A stretch of DNA of 64,000 nt from Bacteroidales bacterium. Lineage in GTDB: Bacteria > Bacteroidota > Bacteroidia > Bacteroidales > Lentimicrobiaceae. The stretch's first letter is position 1. Each line of letters opens with the position of its first letter. This document shows, in pieces, positions 1 to 12,700 of this stretch. The DNA is taken from contig JAEUTG010000031.1 of the NCBI GenBank assembly GCA_016788045.1, forward strand, positions 1 through 64,000, in the 5' to 3' direction. The translations under genes were made by a program, and so were the position numbers. Below the pieces are notes generated by a model. The model made no database searches and was not told where the DNA came from. It was given only the letters and a program-made list of their open reading frames with translations.

Positions 1-405
1 TGCAGTCAGTAATGCTGGCTCGCTGATAGTACCGGATACCACAACTGTACAGCCATTTGCATCGGTCACCGTGAAACTATAGGGGCCTGCGGATACTGTA
101 TGTATACCGTCTCCAGCATACGGAGCAGTTCCGCCATTTGCGGTGATTGTTACGGTTGTTGATCCGCCGTTGCAAAGAATGGATCCTTCGACTTTGGTTG
201 CAGTCAGTAATGTTGGCTCGCTGATAGTACCGGATACCACAACTGCACAGCCATTTGCATCGGTTACCGTGAAGCTGTATGCTCCTGCTGACACTGTATG
301 GATACCATCTCCTGTGTAAGGAGCAGTTCCGCCATTTGCGGTGATTGTTACGGTGGTTGATCCGCCGTTGCAAAGAATGGTTCCTTCGACTTTGGTTGCA
401 GTCAG
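1..405 (-). repeat. 198-bp in-frame tandem repeat encoding SprB-like units
   Basis: The phrase tgcagtcag recurs at 1, 199 and 397, giving an exact period of 198 bp (66 codons). The two full units differ at only a few positions, such as aatgctggc versus aatgttggc. Such similarity suggests recent duplication or homogenisation. The unit encodes an LCNGGSTTVTITANGG core followed by SFTVTDANGC, typical of SprB-type repeats of gliding and adhesin proteins. The array continues past the window edge. Confidence 0.85.
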
Positions 406-1545
406 ATCGGTTGGCTCCCCCACCGTCACCGTCCCCGTTACCGGCGGACAGCCGCTGGCATCCGTGACACTATATGTATAAGTATTAGCCGGTCTTGTGA
501 ATGTTCCCGTGGTATTTATCTCTGAACCAATGGTATAATTTAGGGTTCCGGTGCCACCGGTATATTCAATGTTGATCGTTCCATTACCGCCATGGCACAG
601 TGCATCGGTGGCTGTTACACTGACCAGGGTGGGTGTTGGATATCCGCTCACCTGCCCATCGATATAATAGGTTGTCTGTGGAGTATCTGTCAATGTTGGC
701 TCGCCTAAGGGGCCGGAATATTCGCAGGATTCCAAATCATCATCATAAAAACCAAGAGCGGTAGAGCCTCCTTTATAATGAAAATTTAGCGTACAAAGTG
801 TTGAATTGTTCGGATAGGTTTCACCAACATTTGATGAAGAAAATCCTCCAATAATAATTTGACCTGCTGAAGGATTATTAACTGACAAACCGGGATAACC
901 AGAAGTGTTTACTCCGGGTAAAAAATCGAGGACATCAGCGTCATAGTTGATGGTAAGGGAAACGGCACCGATTGCATTGAAATTCGAAACCTTAACAGGG
1001 ATACTTATATCAGTGCCCACACACGCGGTTACTGGCAATATTGTGGTTATGGGGGCAGATCCCTGAAAAGTAATAGATCCGGGTATATAATAGGTAGAAA
1101 AAGGACTGTCGTTTAACGTATTAGATACGCCAAAATAGTCGCATTCGTAATCCACTGTTGACCAGGTAACCGGCGAAAATCCATTGGCTATTTTTGTAAA
1201 ATGAATACTAAACACAACGGAGTTGTCGGGAATGGACCTGCCTGGAGTTGCAAACCAACCGAAATTAACTGCTCCCGGAACAGTAATATTATAGCTAAAT
1301 CCTGTATTTTCGCCAGAGATTCCCGGAGTAGCCGTCACTGAGGTAACGGTAGCTATGGCAGGATCAAAAAATAGCTTCATGTCACAGGATCCAATGTTTG
1401 TAAAACTGGTTACCGTAATTGGAAGGATCACTGTTGAACCAGTCGTTATCACGTTACCGGCAGTAGCAATTGGAGCATTCTGTCCTACAAGTCGCGGGGC
1501 GATAGCCACCAGCAGAATACAGAGAATCAGCGTAGTTTTTTTCAT
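1..1545 (-). CDS. Secreted cohesin-like / SprB-repeat surface protein, C-terminus outside window
   Basis: I read 515 codons from an ATG at 1545 with no stop before the window edge, so only the N-terminal part is present. Residues 1-22 (MKKTTLILCILL...) form a signal peptide ending near GQNA. Two cohesin-like beta-sandwich domains follow, at about 23-160 and 165-300. Each has the pattern of a hydrophobic V-x-V strand, a FTNIGSCD-type strand, a DPAIA turn, a NFGWFA strand, and then D-S-x-x-F-x-x-x-F. From about residue 302 the protein becomes SprB-like repeats, including 66-residue units that are nearly identical. The gene lies 66 bp downstream of another cohesin-type secreted gene and probably shares its transcript. 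By analogy a T9SS sorting domain is expected beyond the window, but this cannot be seen. The likely role is adhesion or cell-surface scaffolding; no catalytic motif is visible. Confidence 0.8.
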   Translation of the reverse strand, partial: MKKTTLILCILLVAIAPRLVGQNAPIATAGNVITTGSTVILPITVTSFTNIGSCDMKLFFDPAIATVTSVTATPGISGENTGFSYNITVPGAVNFGWFATPGRSIPDNSVVFSIHFTKIANGFSPVTWSTVDYECDYFGVSNTLNDSPFSTYYIPGSITFQGSAPITTILPVTACVGTDISIPVKVSNFNAIGAVSLTINYDADVLDFLPGVNTSGYPGLSVNNPSAGQIIIGGFSSSNVGETYPNNSTLCTLNFHYKGGSTALGFYDDDLESCEYSGPLGEPTLTDTPQTTYYIDGQVSGYPTPTLVSVTATDALCHGGNGTINIEYTGGTGTLNYTIGSEINTTGTFTRPANTYTYSVTDASGCPPVTGTVTVGEPTDLTATKVEGTILCNGGSTTVTITANGGTAPYTGDGIHTVSAGAYSFTVTDANGCAVVVSGTISEPTLLTATKVEGSILCNGGSTTVTITANGGTAPYAGDGIHTVSAGPYSFTVTDANGCTVVVSGTISEPALLTA

Positions 1546-1611
1546 GATATGTAGTTTTCTTGGTTTATTTCTCAGAATCAATAATCTGAACTAGTATTTG
1601 TATCTGGTAAT

Positions 1612-3651
1612 TTATTTTGACTCATGACTGCACACCAGTTTAAGTGTGGTGGTCATCAGGTTATGATCAGTTTTAAGATTTAACTGAAGCAGGTATATGC
1701 CCGGCTTCAGTGCCGGCGTATTTATCCGGATTGTTTGCATCCCGGAATTTCCGGAATATTCTGTTTTTTGATTTACGGGTTGCCCCAGTATGTTTACTAA
1801 TTTAATCGTCAGCGTTCCCTTTGCCGGGAAATTCAGATTAAGTGTAATAAAATCAGAAAAGGGATTGGAATAACTTGAAACTATAGGTTTTTCGTTGTTT
1901 TCTTTAATTCCCACTGGTGTTAAAACCGTTAGAACGGCATCCCCGTTTGTGATCACAGTCGGATCACATTCACCGGAAACAAGGCAGCGATAATGGTTGT
2001 CGTTCATGCTAATGGTTGGATTTATAATTCTCAGTGTATCCGTAGAAACACCCATGTACAAATCACTCTCAGTCAGATTGTTCCATGTTCCGGCATATTC
2101 CTGCCAGTGATAGGTAAGATTGGTTCCGGATGCCAGCAGTGAAAAAATAGCGGTTCCTTCGCCTGCCGTTACTGCCGGAGGGGATACTGGCTCCATCAAA
2201 ATTTCAGTAGGATTATTCACCATCACCCATTGGGGACTAGAGGCTCCACCGGTGCCGCAGCTATTGATGCCGGATACAGAAACATATCCGCTCGCGGAAT
2301 TATCCCCATATTGAACCTGAATTGTGTTCGTATTCATCCCGGATGTGATAACTGCACCTTCGGGAAGCAGCCAGTTGTATGAAGTTGCAAATACTACGGG
2401 GTCAACCGAATAGAAAACTTGGCTTTGTCCCAGGCACACTTCCCAGGTTCCGGTAATCAAACCTGCTGACGCCGGCTGATCAATAACGGAAACTTCTTTA
2501 GTCGATGGATTTCCAATGCCAAAACTATTGGTACCATAGACTGAGATAATCCCTGATAGGATCCCTGATTCAAAATCTACTAAAATCATATTTGTGTTCT
2601 GGCCGGAGACGATCATAGCTCCTTCCGGCGCACTCCAGACATATCCGGATGCATTGCTGATTTCTTCGATGGAATAAGTTCCCATGGGGTTTTCCAAACA
2701 AACCTGTGAAGGGCCGGCTATTGCACCGGGGTCGCTGGGTAAAAGGTTTTCCGACACCAACCCGTTCAGGTAATAAGTATTCTGAGGTGAATCGTTCAAT
2801 ATAGGATAAACCGGAACAGAGCCCGAATATTGGCATGATGGGCCGTTATCAATCCAGTTAAGGCCGGTAGAACCACCCAGGTAATCAAAATTCAGGGTAA
2901 AAAGTATTGAATTATCGACAAGCGTTACAGCGGTATCTCCCTCCGGCACCAACCCCGAAACCAGAATGTTACCGGGTTGGCTGCCATCAATTTCCATCCC
3001 GGGGAAAACGGCATCGTTGGTGAATGTATTGAAGGTGAGAACCTCAGGATCGAACTGAAGATTCAATGAGAAAGATCCAATCAGGTGAAAACCAGACACG
3101 CTGATAGGGATGCTTATCTCCGTACCTGCTAAAGCCGAAAGAACCGGGGCTGAAGTTACCGGGGCATCCGGCGACTGAAATACAAGGCTTCCATCCTGGT
3201 AGTAATCGGAAGCAGGACTATCGTTTAATGGTAAGGAATTCCCGTCATTGTATTCACAGGAGTGGCCATTGTCTATCCATTGTATTGAAGAAATGCCATT
3301 CCCGGTTTTTGCAAACTGAAGATTAAAGATCACGGAACTATCAGGCAGGTTGATTCCACCTGAGGTGAACCAGCCGAAATTAACTTCTCCGGGTGTTGAA
3401 AGATTTGTGCTGATCATCCCACCCATTCCGGGGCCAATCGCAACCCCGGTTGCTATTGCGATAGTTGAATCGTATGAAAACTTTAAATCGCAGGAACTAA
3501 TGTTGATAAAGTCTAAAGCATAAACCGGTACCGTGGCTGTTGTTGAAAGGCTTACAACCTTGCCGGCAATGCTCTGCGGCGCATTCTGCGCAAAACCACC
3601 AGACGGTAAGCAACAGACAATCAAACACAAATACCGTATAATTTTTTTCAT
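1612..3651 (-). CDS. Secreted T9SS protein with two cohesin-like domains, PKD-like and Ig-like domains
   Basis: The frame is open from 3678, but the ATG at 3651 gives MKKIIRYLCLIVCCLPSGGF, a clean signal peptide, so I choose it (679 residues). Cohesin-like domains lie at about 24-160 and 165-300, each carrying a nearby S/HSCEYND or PSCQYSG loop. Two PKD-like domains with VCLENP and VCLGQS openings and GYVWSAPEGA / SYNWLLPEGA cores lie at about 310-480. An Ig-like domain with YHWQEYAG follows at 485-580. The last 85 residues carry a type A T9SS sorting domain with SNPFSDF, LVNILGQPV and KPGIYLLQL. The protein should be exported by Sec, cross the outer membrane by T9SS, and be anchored or released at the surface. 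It lies 114 bp downstream of the giant gene, past a hairpin terminator, and 66 bp upstream of the next cohesin protein. No enzyme domain is visible; scaffolding or adhesion is an inference. Confidence 0.85.
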   Translation of the reverse strand: MKKIIRYLCLIVCCLPSGGFAQNAPQSIAGKVVSLSTTATVPVYALDFINISSCDLKFSYDSTIAIATGVAIGPGMGGMISTNLSTPGEVNFGWFTSGGINLPDSSVIFNLQFAKTGNGISSIQWIDNGHSCEYNDGNSLPLNDSPASDYYQDGSLVFQSPDAPVTSAPVLSALAGTEISIPISVSGFHLIGSFSLNLQFDPEVLTFNTFTNDAVFPGMEIDGSQPGNILVSGLVPEGDTAVTLVDNSILFTLNFDYLGGSTGLNWIDNGPSCQYSGSVPVYPILNDSPQNTYYLNGLVSENLLPSDPGAIAGPSQVCLENPMGTYSIEEISNASGYVWSAPEGAMIVSGQNTNMILVDFESGILSGIISVYGTNSFGIGNPSTKEVSVIDQPASAGLITGTWEVCLGQSQVFYSVDPVVFATSYNWLLPEGAVITSGMNTNTIQVQYGDNSASGYVSVSGINSCGTGGASSPQWVMVNNPTEILMEPVSPPAVTAGEGTAIFSLLASGTNLTYHWQEYAGTWNNLTESDLYMGVSTDTLRIINPTISMNDNHYRCLVSGECDPTVITNGDAVLTVLTPVGIKENNEKPIVSSYSNPFSDFITLNLNFPAKGTLTIKLVNILGQPVNQKTEYSGNSGMQTIRINTPALKPGIYLLQLNLKTDHNLMTTTLKLVCSHESK

Positions 3652-3724
3652 TGCGCTACCTAATTCTTCTAACAACAACTCCGGCCGGCCCGGATCTGAA
3701 ATAGCATTGACGAAGTAAAAAAAT

Positions 3725-3757
3725 AAAGAGAACGGGGAACTGTTCCCCGTTCTCTTT
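3725..3757 (-). terminator. Intrinsic terminator between two secreted-protein genes
   Basis: A perfect 15-bp inverted repeat (arms 3725-3739 and 3743-3757, core AACGGGGAA, 3-nt loop) starts 9 bp after the stop of the giant gene. On the minus strand it is followed by A and then seven T. On the plus strand it is also followed by Ts. It should end or attenuate minus-strand transcription before the 679-residue gene. Confidence 0.85.
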
Positions 3758-3765
3758 TCAAAAAA

Positions 3766-6700
3766 CTACCTCCTACGGATAACTTTGATAGTCCTTGAGA
3801 TCACATCGTGGTTGCTATACAGCCTGAGGGTGGCGGTATAGACTCCAACACTGTAATTGCTCATATCAACCGTTAAGTTATGATTCCCGGCGGTCTGCAA
3901 TGCATCCAGCAGGATATCGGTCTTGCTTCCCTGCATATCTGCGATTTCGAGTACCACTTTACCATCCTTTGGTAAGGAATAAACGAAGGTGGTGCGGTCA
4001 ACAAACGGGTTGGGATAGCTTTCGAGTAAAAGTTTACTGTTTAATGTAACTCCTGAAACACCGGTGGTGGTTCCGCCGATTTCATCTACAAAGAGCTGGG
4101 CATTCGGGATGGTATTGTAATCACCATCTGCCAGTTCGTTGAGCGGATCGGAGGTGAGGCTGAGACGAATGGTCTCGCCCTGGGCCATGCTTCCAATGGT
4201 TCTGAGTTTCAGGGTAAGCAGTGCTTCACCTGTATTCAGCGACATCGGGAACAATGCATTCCAGCCTATCCTGAGTTCATTGCCAACCACTGCATATTCC
4301 ATTGGGCTGGTCGGATCTGTTCCAAGATAAACACCGGTTACTTCAAGTTTATCGGTCGGCAAGTCTATGATCAATGAAACGGCACCAACTTCCATATTCA
4401 ACCCTGCAGTTACCGGAAGCTCAAATTCAACACCAGGTTCAACGATCGTAGTTCCTCCAATATTAAGCATTACATTTTCCATCATTGCCTTGGCACTACC
4501 CGGAGTAAAACTCCTGTTAAAGTCACCGGTTACCTGTGCGTAGTAATTATGGACGTTCGGTGCACTGCCGTTAGGAACGCTGATTGTTACAACTTTGGAT
4601 GAAGGACCAGGATTATCATTGATCATGTCGGTTCTGTTCCAGAATGACCATACAGAAGTGAAAGGTGGATTGGGGTGGCCTCCTGTTACAAAGTAATTCA
4701 GAATACGACTTGCATCAGCAGAGGTAATAACACTCCCTGATCCAATTACATCACCGGCAAAGAACCTGACCATTTCAATGTTGTAAGCAGTAGTGCCACC
4801 AGCTAATACACCCCAGGCATTCACCTGAGCAGCATCGGTTGAGTTGATACCACCAGTGAGTTTATCCTGGGAGAAGATCAATTGGTAATCACCAGCACAC
4901 ACATTGGTAAAGATATAGTCACCGTTCGTATCGGTGTCGTCAGCATCAACATCGACTAATCCCTGACGAAGAGTAATGGTTACATTACTCATCGGCGTAT
5001 AAGCAGGATTGTTGTACTTCAGATTTCCCGAGATTGTATAACCCTCTACTGTTATCGAGAATGAACAGATAGTTTCGTTCCCTGAGGCATCGGTTGCCTT
5101 ATAGGAAACATTAGTTGTTCCAATCGGGAATGGATAACCGTTGACAGTTCCTGAGACATAGGGACCACCATCGATAGAATAGGATAATGCTGGCGTTCCA
5201 CAGTTATCAGCAATCACTGCACCCAATCCGGTTCCAGTCCAGGTACAACCGTTGTTTACTATGTATGGATTGGTTGGGGTGGGGCAGGAGATTGTTGGGT
5301 TCTGGTTGTCAATTACTGTCACTGTCTGTGTGGATGTTGCGGTTCTGCCGCTTCCGTCAGTTACAGTCCATGTTACTGTGTTCGGTCCCAAATCCAAACT
5401 TGCAGGAGATGCTACAACGCTTGCCACGCTGCAGTTGTCGCCGGTTGTCGGTGCAGTCAGCTGGGTACTTGCATAGGTACAAACATTTAGATCAGCATTC
5501 ACACTGATTGGGTCTAATGTAGCTATTGTCGGGTTATTATCGTCCTCTGTGATGGTTCCGTCGATGTAATAGGTACCCGTCGGTGTATCACAGAAAGGCG
5601 TAAACTCAGGCCAGTCACCAAAACCATATTCGCAGTCCGATGGATTAATGGCAGGATCATAAAATGCAAGTGTAGCATCGCCTCCGTGATAGGTGAAAGT
5701 AGGAGTAAACAAGATAGCATCATCAGTCAATGTAATTGGTAGATCTGACGCATTTGCAAGATACCCAGTAACATACAACGTATTCGATAAAGGATCTTTG
5801 GAAACACTAAAATTGCTCATCAGACCTGCACCTTTCGTTGAACTTACATACGTCAATTCAGGGCCATATGTCAAAGTAAGAGCGATTGATCCTACTTCCG
5901 CAAATGATTTTACACGAACCGGAATCTCAATATCAGTTCCAATGCAGGCATCTTCAATTGGATCAACTGTAGTAATAGGTCCTACATAAATCCTGACATC
6001 ACCGGTTCCGGCATTTGTACATCCATTTACATCCGTAACACTAGCGATTGTGTAGGTTGTATTCGAGGTCGGGTTTACTGAGAAGGTCGATGGGCTTGAT
6101 GAGGCTATCACTTCATGGAATGTTACACCATTGTCATCGCTCCAATAGTAGGTCCAGGGACCATTTCCTGTTAAACTAACAGTTAAAACAGAACTTCCAC
6201 CTGAACAAATTGATGGGTTTCCAGTAATTGATATCGTTGCCGTCGGCAATGGATTCACCATTACATTCAACACAGCCGGTGTGGCCGGAGAACAGCCGTA
6301 ACTGTTTTCATAGGTTACACTAATGGTCTGTGGCCCGACAGTACTCCAGTTCACAGTTGCAACATGGCCAACTGAGGTTAGGGTTCCGCCGGTCACTGTC
6401 CAAACGTAGTTGGTCTTGCCGGCTTCCGTAGTATATCCGTTCACAGTTGAACCAACGCATACTGAAGCAGTCCCAGTAAGGGTTGCTACCTGATCGGTAT
6501 TCAGGCAGGATGCTGTAGTCTGGAAGCCTGTGGTTCCCGGTTCACTGTCAGTTCCATCAACAAGCCAGGTGCTGTATGTCACAGGTCCGCTTATGAATGA
6601 AGCAAAATCAGCGCTGCAGGCAGAGCCCCACCAGTTGCAGTTAGCAGTGAGTGAAGTACCGCTGTTTGCAGCCAGCCTTCCGCTTGCATTTCCATTGTTC

Positions 6701-9700
6701 AGAATACTGTTGTTTGTTGCAATTACAACCGCATTAACGTCTGAAGCTAGAGCTGTAACAGAGTATCCTGCCTGTGATGCCGGATTGGTAATAAAGTTAT
6801 TGTGAACACTTACGTGTGCACCCATTCTTGAAATAATACCAAAGCCATCATTTCCACCAGTGCCAAAAGGATCGAATCCATTGTTGACAAGGGTTGAAGT
6901 TCCGATATCGACAATTGCTGCACCCCTTACATTGATAGCGCGGTTTTTATTGTCGGTTAAAGTTGCTCCGGTAACAGTAATGTTTTGCATTGTTCCTGAA
7001 CCTGGTGCTGAGAAATCGGCAAACGAGAGGCCGGCACAATCCTGCTGGATTTTGCCTGTTCCGGTTACACTAACATTGTCAACAGTAGCGGTGATCAGAT
7101 CGGTTGCATTGCTACCACCTGTGAATACATATACACCTGCATGGAAATTGTTGTTTGGATTAGCAGGATAATTGCCGGTAAAGCCTGACATTGAAATATC
7201 GCTGATCCCGAAGTCAGATGGTGCAAAAGTAATTCCTGTCGAAGGATTTACATTTATTGCAGCGATTCCCTGCATAAATCCACTGATTGTTCCACCGGTG
7301 ATGGTTGATTTCGGAGTGGTATTCAGTGCATATGTCAGGTAGCCGTAGAAGCCTCCGGTTAAGTTGTTGCCGCTGATTGTAGCAGCAGTGGTGCCGGAGA
7401 TGTCATTCAGGAATATACCGGTTGTCGGATTTGATCCTGCCATCTGGCTTGACAATGCAATGCAGTTATCCTGAATGGTCAGCCCATCGGTGGCTGTAGT
7501 TGCCAGACCGGTAACGCTGATGCCCATCGCTGCAGCATTGATGATATTGTTCTTCAGAACAAGACCTTCGAATGTTGCATCAGAAACGCCGGTAGCGCCG
7601 TTCAAGGTAAATCCGGCAAGGGTGACTCCGTTTGCATTGACCGCAACTGCGGTTCCTGTGCCGCCTTCGATGACTGTTTCAGCACCGCGGCTACCCGAAC
7701 ATGGAACCAGATAATTTGCTCCATTTATTATAATAGGTTGTCCTACTTCTACATTTTCAGTGAAAGTATGGGCACTGGCATACAGCGTATTCCCTGGGTC
7801 TGACCAATTTACAGCACATTGAATTTGTCCAAAAACGCTTTCTGTTGCCAAAGGATCGGTTGTTCCATTCAATACATATTTATCATAGGTATTTACAGCT
7901 GTCACATTACCCGGCTGATAAATATGAAGATAGTTATTACTGAATGTATTCGGGTTAACAATATAGCCAGTTACGTCTGTCAAAAAGAGACTTGTTTCAT
8001 TGCCATGGAGATTATTATTCCCAACGGTAATAGTACCTGATGCCGGGCTATATAATAACATTCCGGTTGCAGTCCAGTTGTCAGGCCCATCGTATATATT
8101 TCCGCTTACTTCATTTCCTGTGACAACTCCGGTAGCATTGTTACTAACCTGAATTCCATTTGGTGCTGTAATATGCGGGCCTGCTGACCAGGTGACTGTG
8201 TTCCCTGTTATAGTTGCGACTGTTCCTGGTTGTTTCATTACGATTCCGCCCTTCTGGTAATCATCAATAATAGTATTGTTGATGGTCACATTTTGAGCAA
8301 GCGTTGTACCAGCATCGTGATCCGCATAGAATGCTATACCTCTTTGGTTACCGGTCACACCACCTACATCATGAATCCCTGTAATCCTGGCATTGTCGAA
8401 AGTTCCATTGGCTGCATAATAATACATTCCAACAAACGCTGTTGAGTTGCGTCCATTATCACCATCGATAGTTAATTTACTTAAATTAACAGTGATAATA
8501 TCGGCAGTGCTTGGGCTTTTTGCACTTACAATCGGATTTCGGACTGGATTGGCTGTAACTACATCAGGAACAACCGCAGGAGCTTTTACAATTGTTAGAT
8601 TCCTAGTCAAACCGAATATGTTCAGGCTCTTTCCAACAAGCACCTGCTCCTGGTAAGTCCCTGCATCCACATAGATGTTGGCACCTACCATGGCTTCATT
8701 CACTGCTTTGGAGATGGTTGCATAAGGAGTTGAAACAGTTCCGTTGCCGGTTGCATCATTTCCGATTGCTGTGGTATAACCATCACCTGAAATGGAAGCA
8801 TCGTTAACATATAAATCTGTTAAACCAGCACATGCACCAGGTACCGGCTGGAAGCCGATGTTGGTTGAATTATCCGTTCCACTGGTCAGCCATGGGCTGA
8901 ATGTAACCGGCCCGGAATTCATGGCTGTAACACCCGGTACGGTGGTTATACCATACCAGTTGCAGGTCCCGTTAACAAGAGTTGAAGTTACGTTCTTAAT
9001 GCCGTAATCCAATGAAGTGAAGCTGTTGTCGTTGATTGCAACAGAGCCTGCACCAGCATTGTCTTCTACCATCACTCCGATGGCATCCAGGTTGGGAGTT
9101 GGTTTGTGTGCAACCAGGTTGCTGATGGCATTGCCGGTTACACTGGCTCCCGGGGTTTCACCCTCAAGACCGATGGCATGTGCCCAGTGGCCTTCGAGAT
9201 CAGTGATAACATTGTCTGTAATAACCGGGCTAATGGCTTTGCCTGTACCGGAAGTAGCTCCAGTATTGATGATAATACCATAGGCGCCTTTTCCACCCTT
9301 ATTTCCTGATAACCAAGGAAGTGTGCAGGCATAAACATTGCTGATGGTGTTGCGTTCAATTACCAGATCGGTTACATCATAATTTGCATTGGACCAGCCG
9401 ACACCAATGGCGGCAGCAGAACCGTTGGAGGTAGCCGGGAGATTTTCACCACCACGGATATCGCTGAAGCAGTTATCGGCAATCGTCACATTGTCAACAG
9501 CTGCAGCATTTGATGAAACTGCGATTGCGTGGGTATTGTTGGTCAATACCGGCAATGTACCAATGTGATGAATCACATTGTTTATAAAGCTCAGATTGCT
9601 CTTCCCATCGGCGGCAATGGCATTGTTGCCTGAAGGATTGGTAATCTCAAAACCATCGATGGTAACGCCATTGGCCAGTACATTCACAACCACACCACCA

Positions 9701-12700
9701 GAGCCGGAAAGAATGGTTTCGGGACCTCTTGTATCAGTGCAGGAAATGCCTGCATTGGCACCTTTAAGGTTAACGCCAATCGTTACATTCAGCGATTCAT
9801 TGTAAGTTCCGGCAGCAACCCGGATTTCATCTCCGGTTGATGCATCGTTGATGGCATCCTGGATTTTGCAATACCAGGTTCCATCTGTGTAGTTATTTAC
9901 AGCAAGGGTTCCTGAGTTATCCACACCGGTGGAAGTTGTCCACCAGGGATTAAAGTCAACGTTAGCAGAAACTTCATTGCCAAGTCCACAGGTGTTAAAT
10001 GGAGTGTTCAACGGGCCTGAGGCATCGCCCCACCAGTTGTTGGTGGCTATAACCAGTGCAGCTGTTGAGTAAATCCCATAGGAAGTATTGTTATAAATTT
10101 TATTATGGGATGCAACTATAATGCTGGCATCTGAAGCATCAAATCCAACATCAATACCGGTTGTATTACCCGTGATATCACAGCCTGTAATGGTACCAGT
10201 TGTACCTGCTCCATAATATGTAGTAGCAATAATACCGGCAGAAGTGCTTCCGTCAGTGGAAGCGACACCCTTGTTATTGGTTATGGTGCAATTGGTTATC
10301 GAAGCTACTGCGCCTCCGCCAATTTCAACACCATAATCTAACCAGTCGCCGTTGCCTTTACCTGTGTAAGTATTGCCAATAGCCTGCCCATTGGTGCATC
10401 CGGTCCCGAAGAAAATGATTCCGATGCGGCCAATGTCAGTAAAGGTTGAATTCTGCACTGTAACGTTACCAAATGCAACTACTGCGATACCATTGTATCC
10501 CGGGTATTTTATGTCAGTGAATGCAACATTGTCGATGGTTCCTGTTCCAAGGTTGCGAACGGCCTGCATAATATTCATTCCGTTTCCGTCTAGCGTAATA
10601 TTCTTTAAATTAAAGACAACTCCGGAATTCACCAGAATCCATCCTCTTGAATCACCTGTGCTGCCCGTATTCCCATTGGCGAACAAGGTTGTGGAAGAGG
10701 ATAAATTGTCCTTTCCGATCAAGGTGATGTTTCTGTCAACAACAATTTGCGGGCCCTCTGTGTGGCTGGCAACATTAACTTTTATTTCATCTCCGGCAGT
10801 CGCCGCATTGATGGCTTCCTGTATGCTGCAGTAAGTGACACTGGTAGTTGTATTGACAATTGGCCCATCGTCATTCAAAACATCTACAGAGGCAGCTGCA
10901 GAACAACCATCAATATTGGTCACTGTTACGCTATAAGTTCCGGCTGTAAGACCAGTAGCAGTGGCAGTTGTTTGTCCGTTTGACCATGAATATGAAGGTG
11001 AGTTCCCGCCCGCAGTTACAGTTACTGTTGCAGTTCCATCATTTCTAGCAGGACAGTTGGCAACGGTTGAACTGACTGAGAGCGCCAGTGTACAGGGGGC
11101 AGAACAGGTTCCGGTTGGCTGGAAGCCAGTGTCGGTAGAACTGTCGGTCCCATCGGTGAGGTATGGGATGTAATTTACATTACCTTCAACCAGTGCATCA
11201 ACTGCTGCCGGTACCGTGGTACCAAACCAGTTGCAGGTTGCAGTTTGTGTTGTTGAAGCATTTGTTGCAAAACCTACCGTATTATCATCAAGGTTGTTAT
11301 CAGAAGCTACAGTATTTAAGACACCACCAGAAGTTCCGTAATCGTAAGCATAAATACCATAATTCCAGTTTCTGATATCGCAGTTAGAAATTGTCATATT
11401 CATGGTACCACCATCGGTCAATGGGTTTATTCCCCAACTTCCGGCAATATTCGAACCAATAGCTGAAACATTCTCTACTGTCAGAGAGTGTGTACCTGAA
11501 TTGCTTAATCCGTAGATGCCATCCATAAATGGATTGGTAATATTTGAATTCTTATATGATCCATCTGCATCAATCCAGTATACACTGGTTTGACAATGGT
11601 CAATATTAACCTGATCTGCAACTACCAGACCTGGACCATTAACCAAAAGACCAGTTGCTGTCCAACTTCCTCCAGTGTATGCAATCTGACTGATTGTACA
11701 GTCATCAATTGTTCCGGAAGCGCCCCAAACCTGAATTCCATTCTGGGCAGTGACAGATGTCGGACCGGCTCCTGTTGTTGTAACATTATCAAGATCTACA
11801 GTAAGATTTCCTGTACCATTCAAAGCAACAGCGTTCTTTTGAAAACCAGTAACTGTTACATTATTTAGCGCAATGTTATAAACTGATGAAGGAGTATTAT
11901 TAAAAGCATAAACACCAACACCGTGCTGCGCGCCGCTAAACGGAGTATCCACTACATCGATAACCGAACTGTTGAGTAAACTACCTCCTGCATTCCAGAA
12001 TGCAATTCCCTGGAAACGATAATTGGAATTGCCTTTCCCATCTCCATCAAGGGTGATACCATCAATTACAACATTATTGGCATCGTGGATATAGATTACG
12101 GGTTTGTTTGCAGCTGATGTGGTATAGGATAATGGAAGAACGGTTGGTGAAACTACATTGGTAATACCAACACCTTGTCCCAGAAGGGTTAACTGTTTGT
12201 TGATTTCAAGTTGTTCTGTGAATGAACCACCTGCAACATTAACTGTCCAAGTTGATGAAGCAGCATCAACACCGCGTTGGATTGAAGGTGTTGTATTGAC
12301 TCCTGCATAACTCAAAGGTGTTACATAAAGTTCACCTGCTTTTACAGTAACCAGACCTCTCGAACTTTCATCGATCTTATGGATGATTGCATCTTCAATG
12401 GTGAACAACTCAATAGTTGTTGCAGAATTGGAAGCAATACCATTGTAAGTATTTCCACTTGAAGCATCAATGTCCATATCTGGTTCAACAAGAATCGCAT
12501 AGCTATAATTGCTAAAACTATTGTTGTCAAGATCAACCAATGAATTATTATTGGCATCGTTATACACCTTTATTGCATAATCAACATTCGAAATGCCGTT
12601 GTTATAGAATTTTGTAAGTGCATTGTTGCCAGTGTTTCTGAACTGAAGGCCTATAACATCATTCCAACTTGGATCAGATAATGCAGTTGTTCCGTCAACA

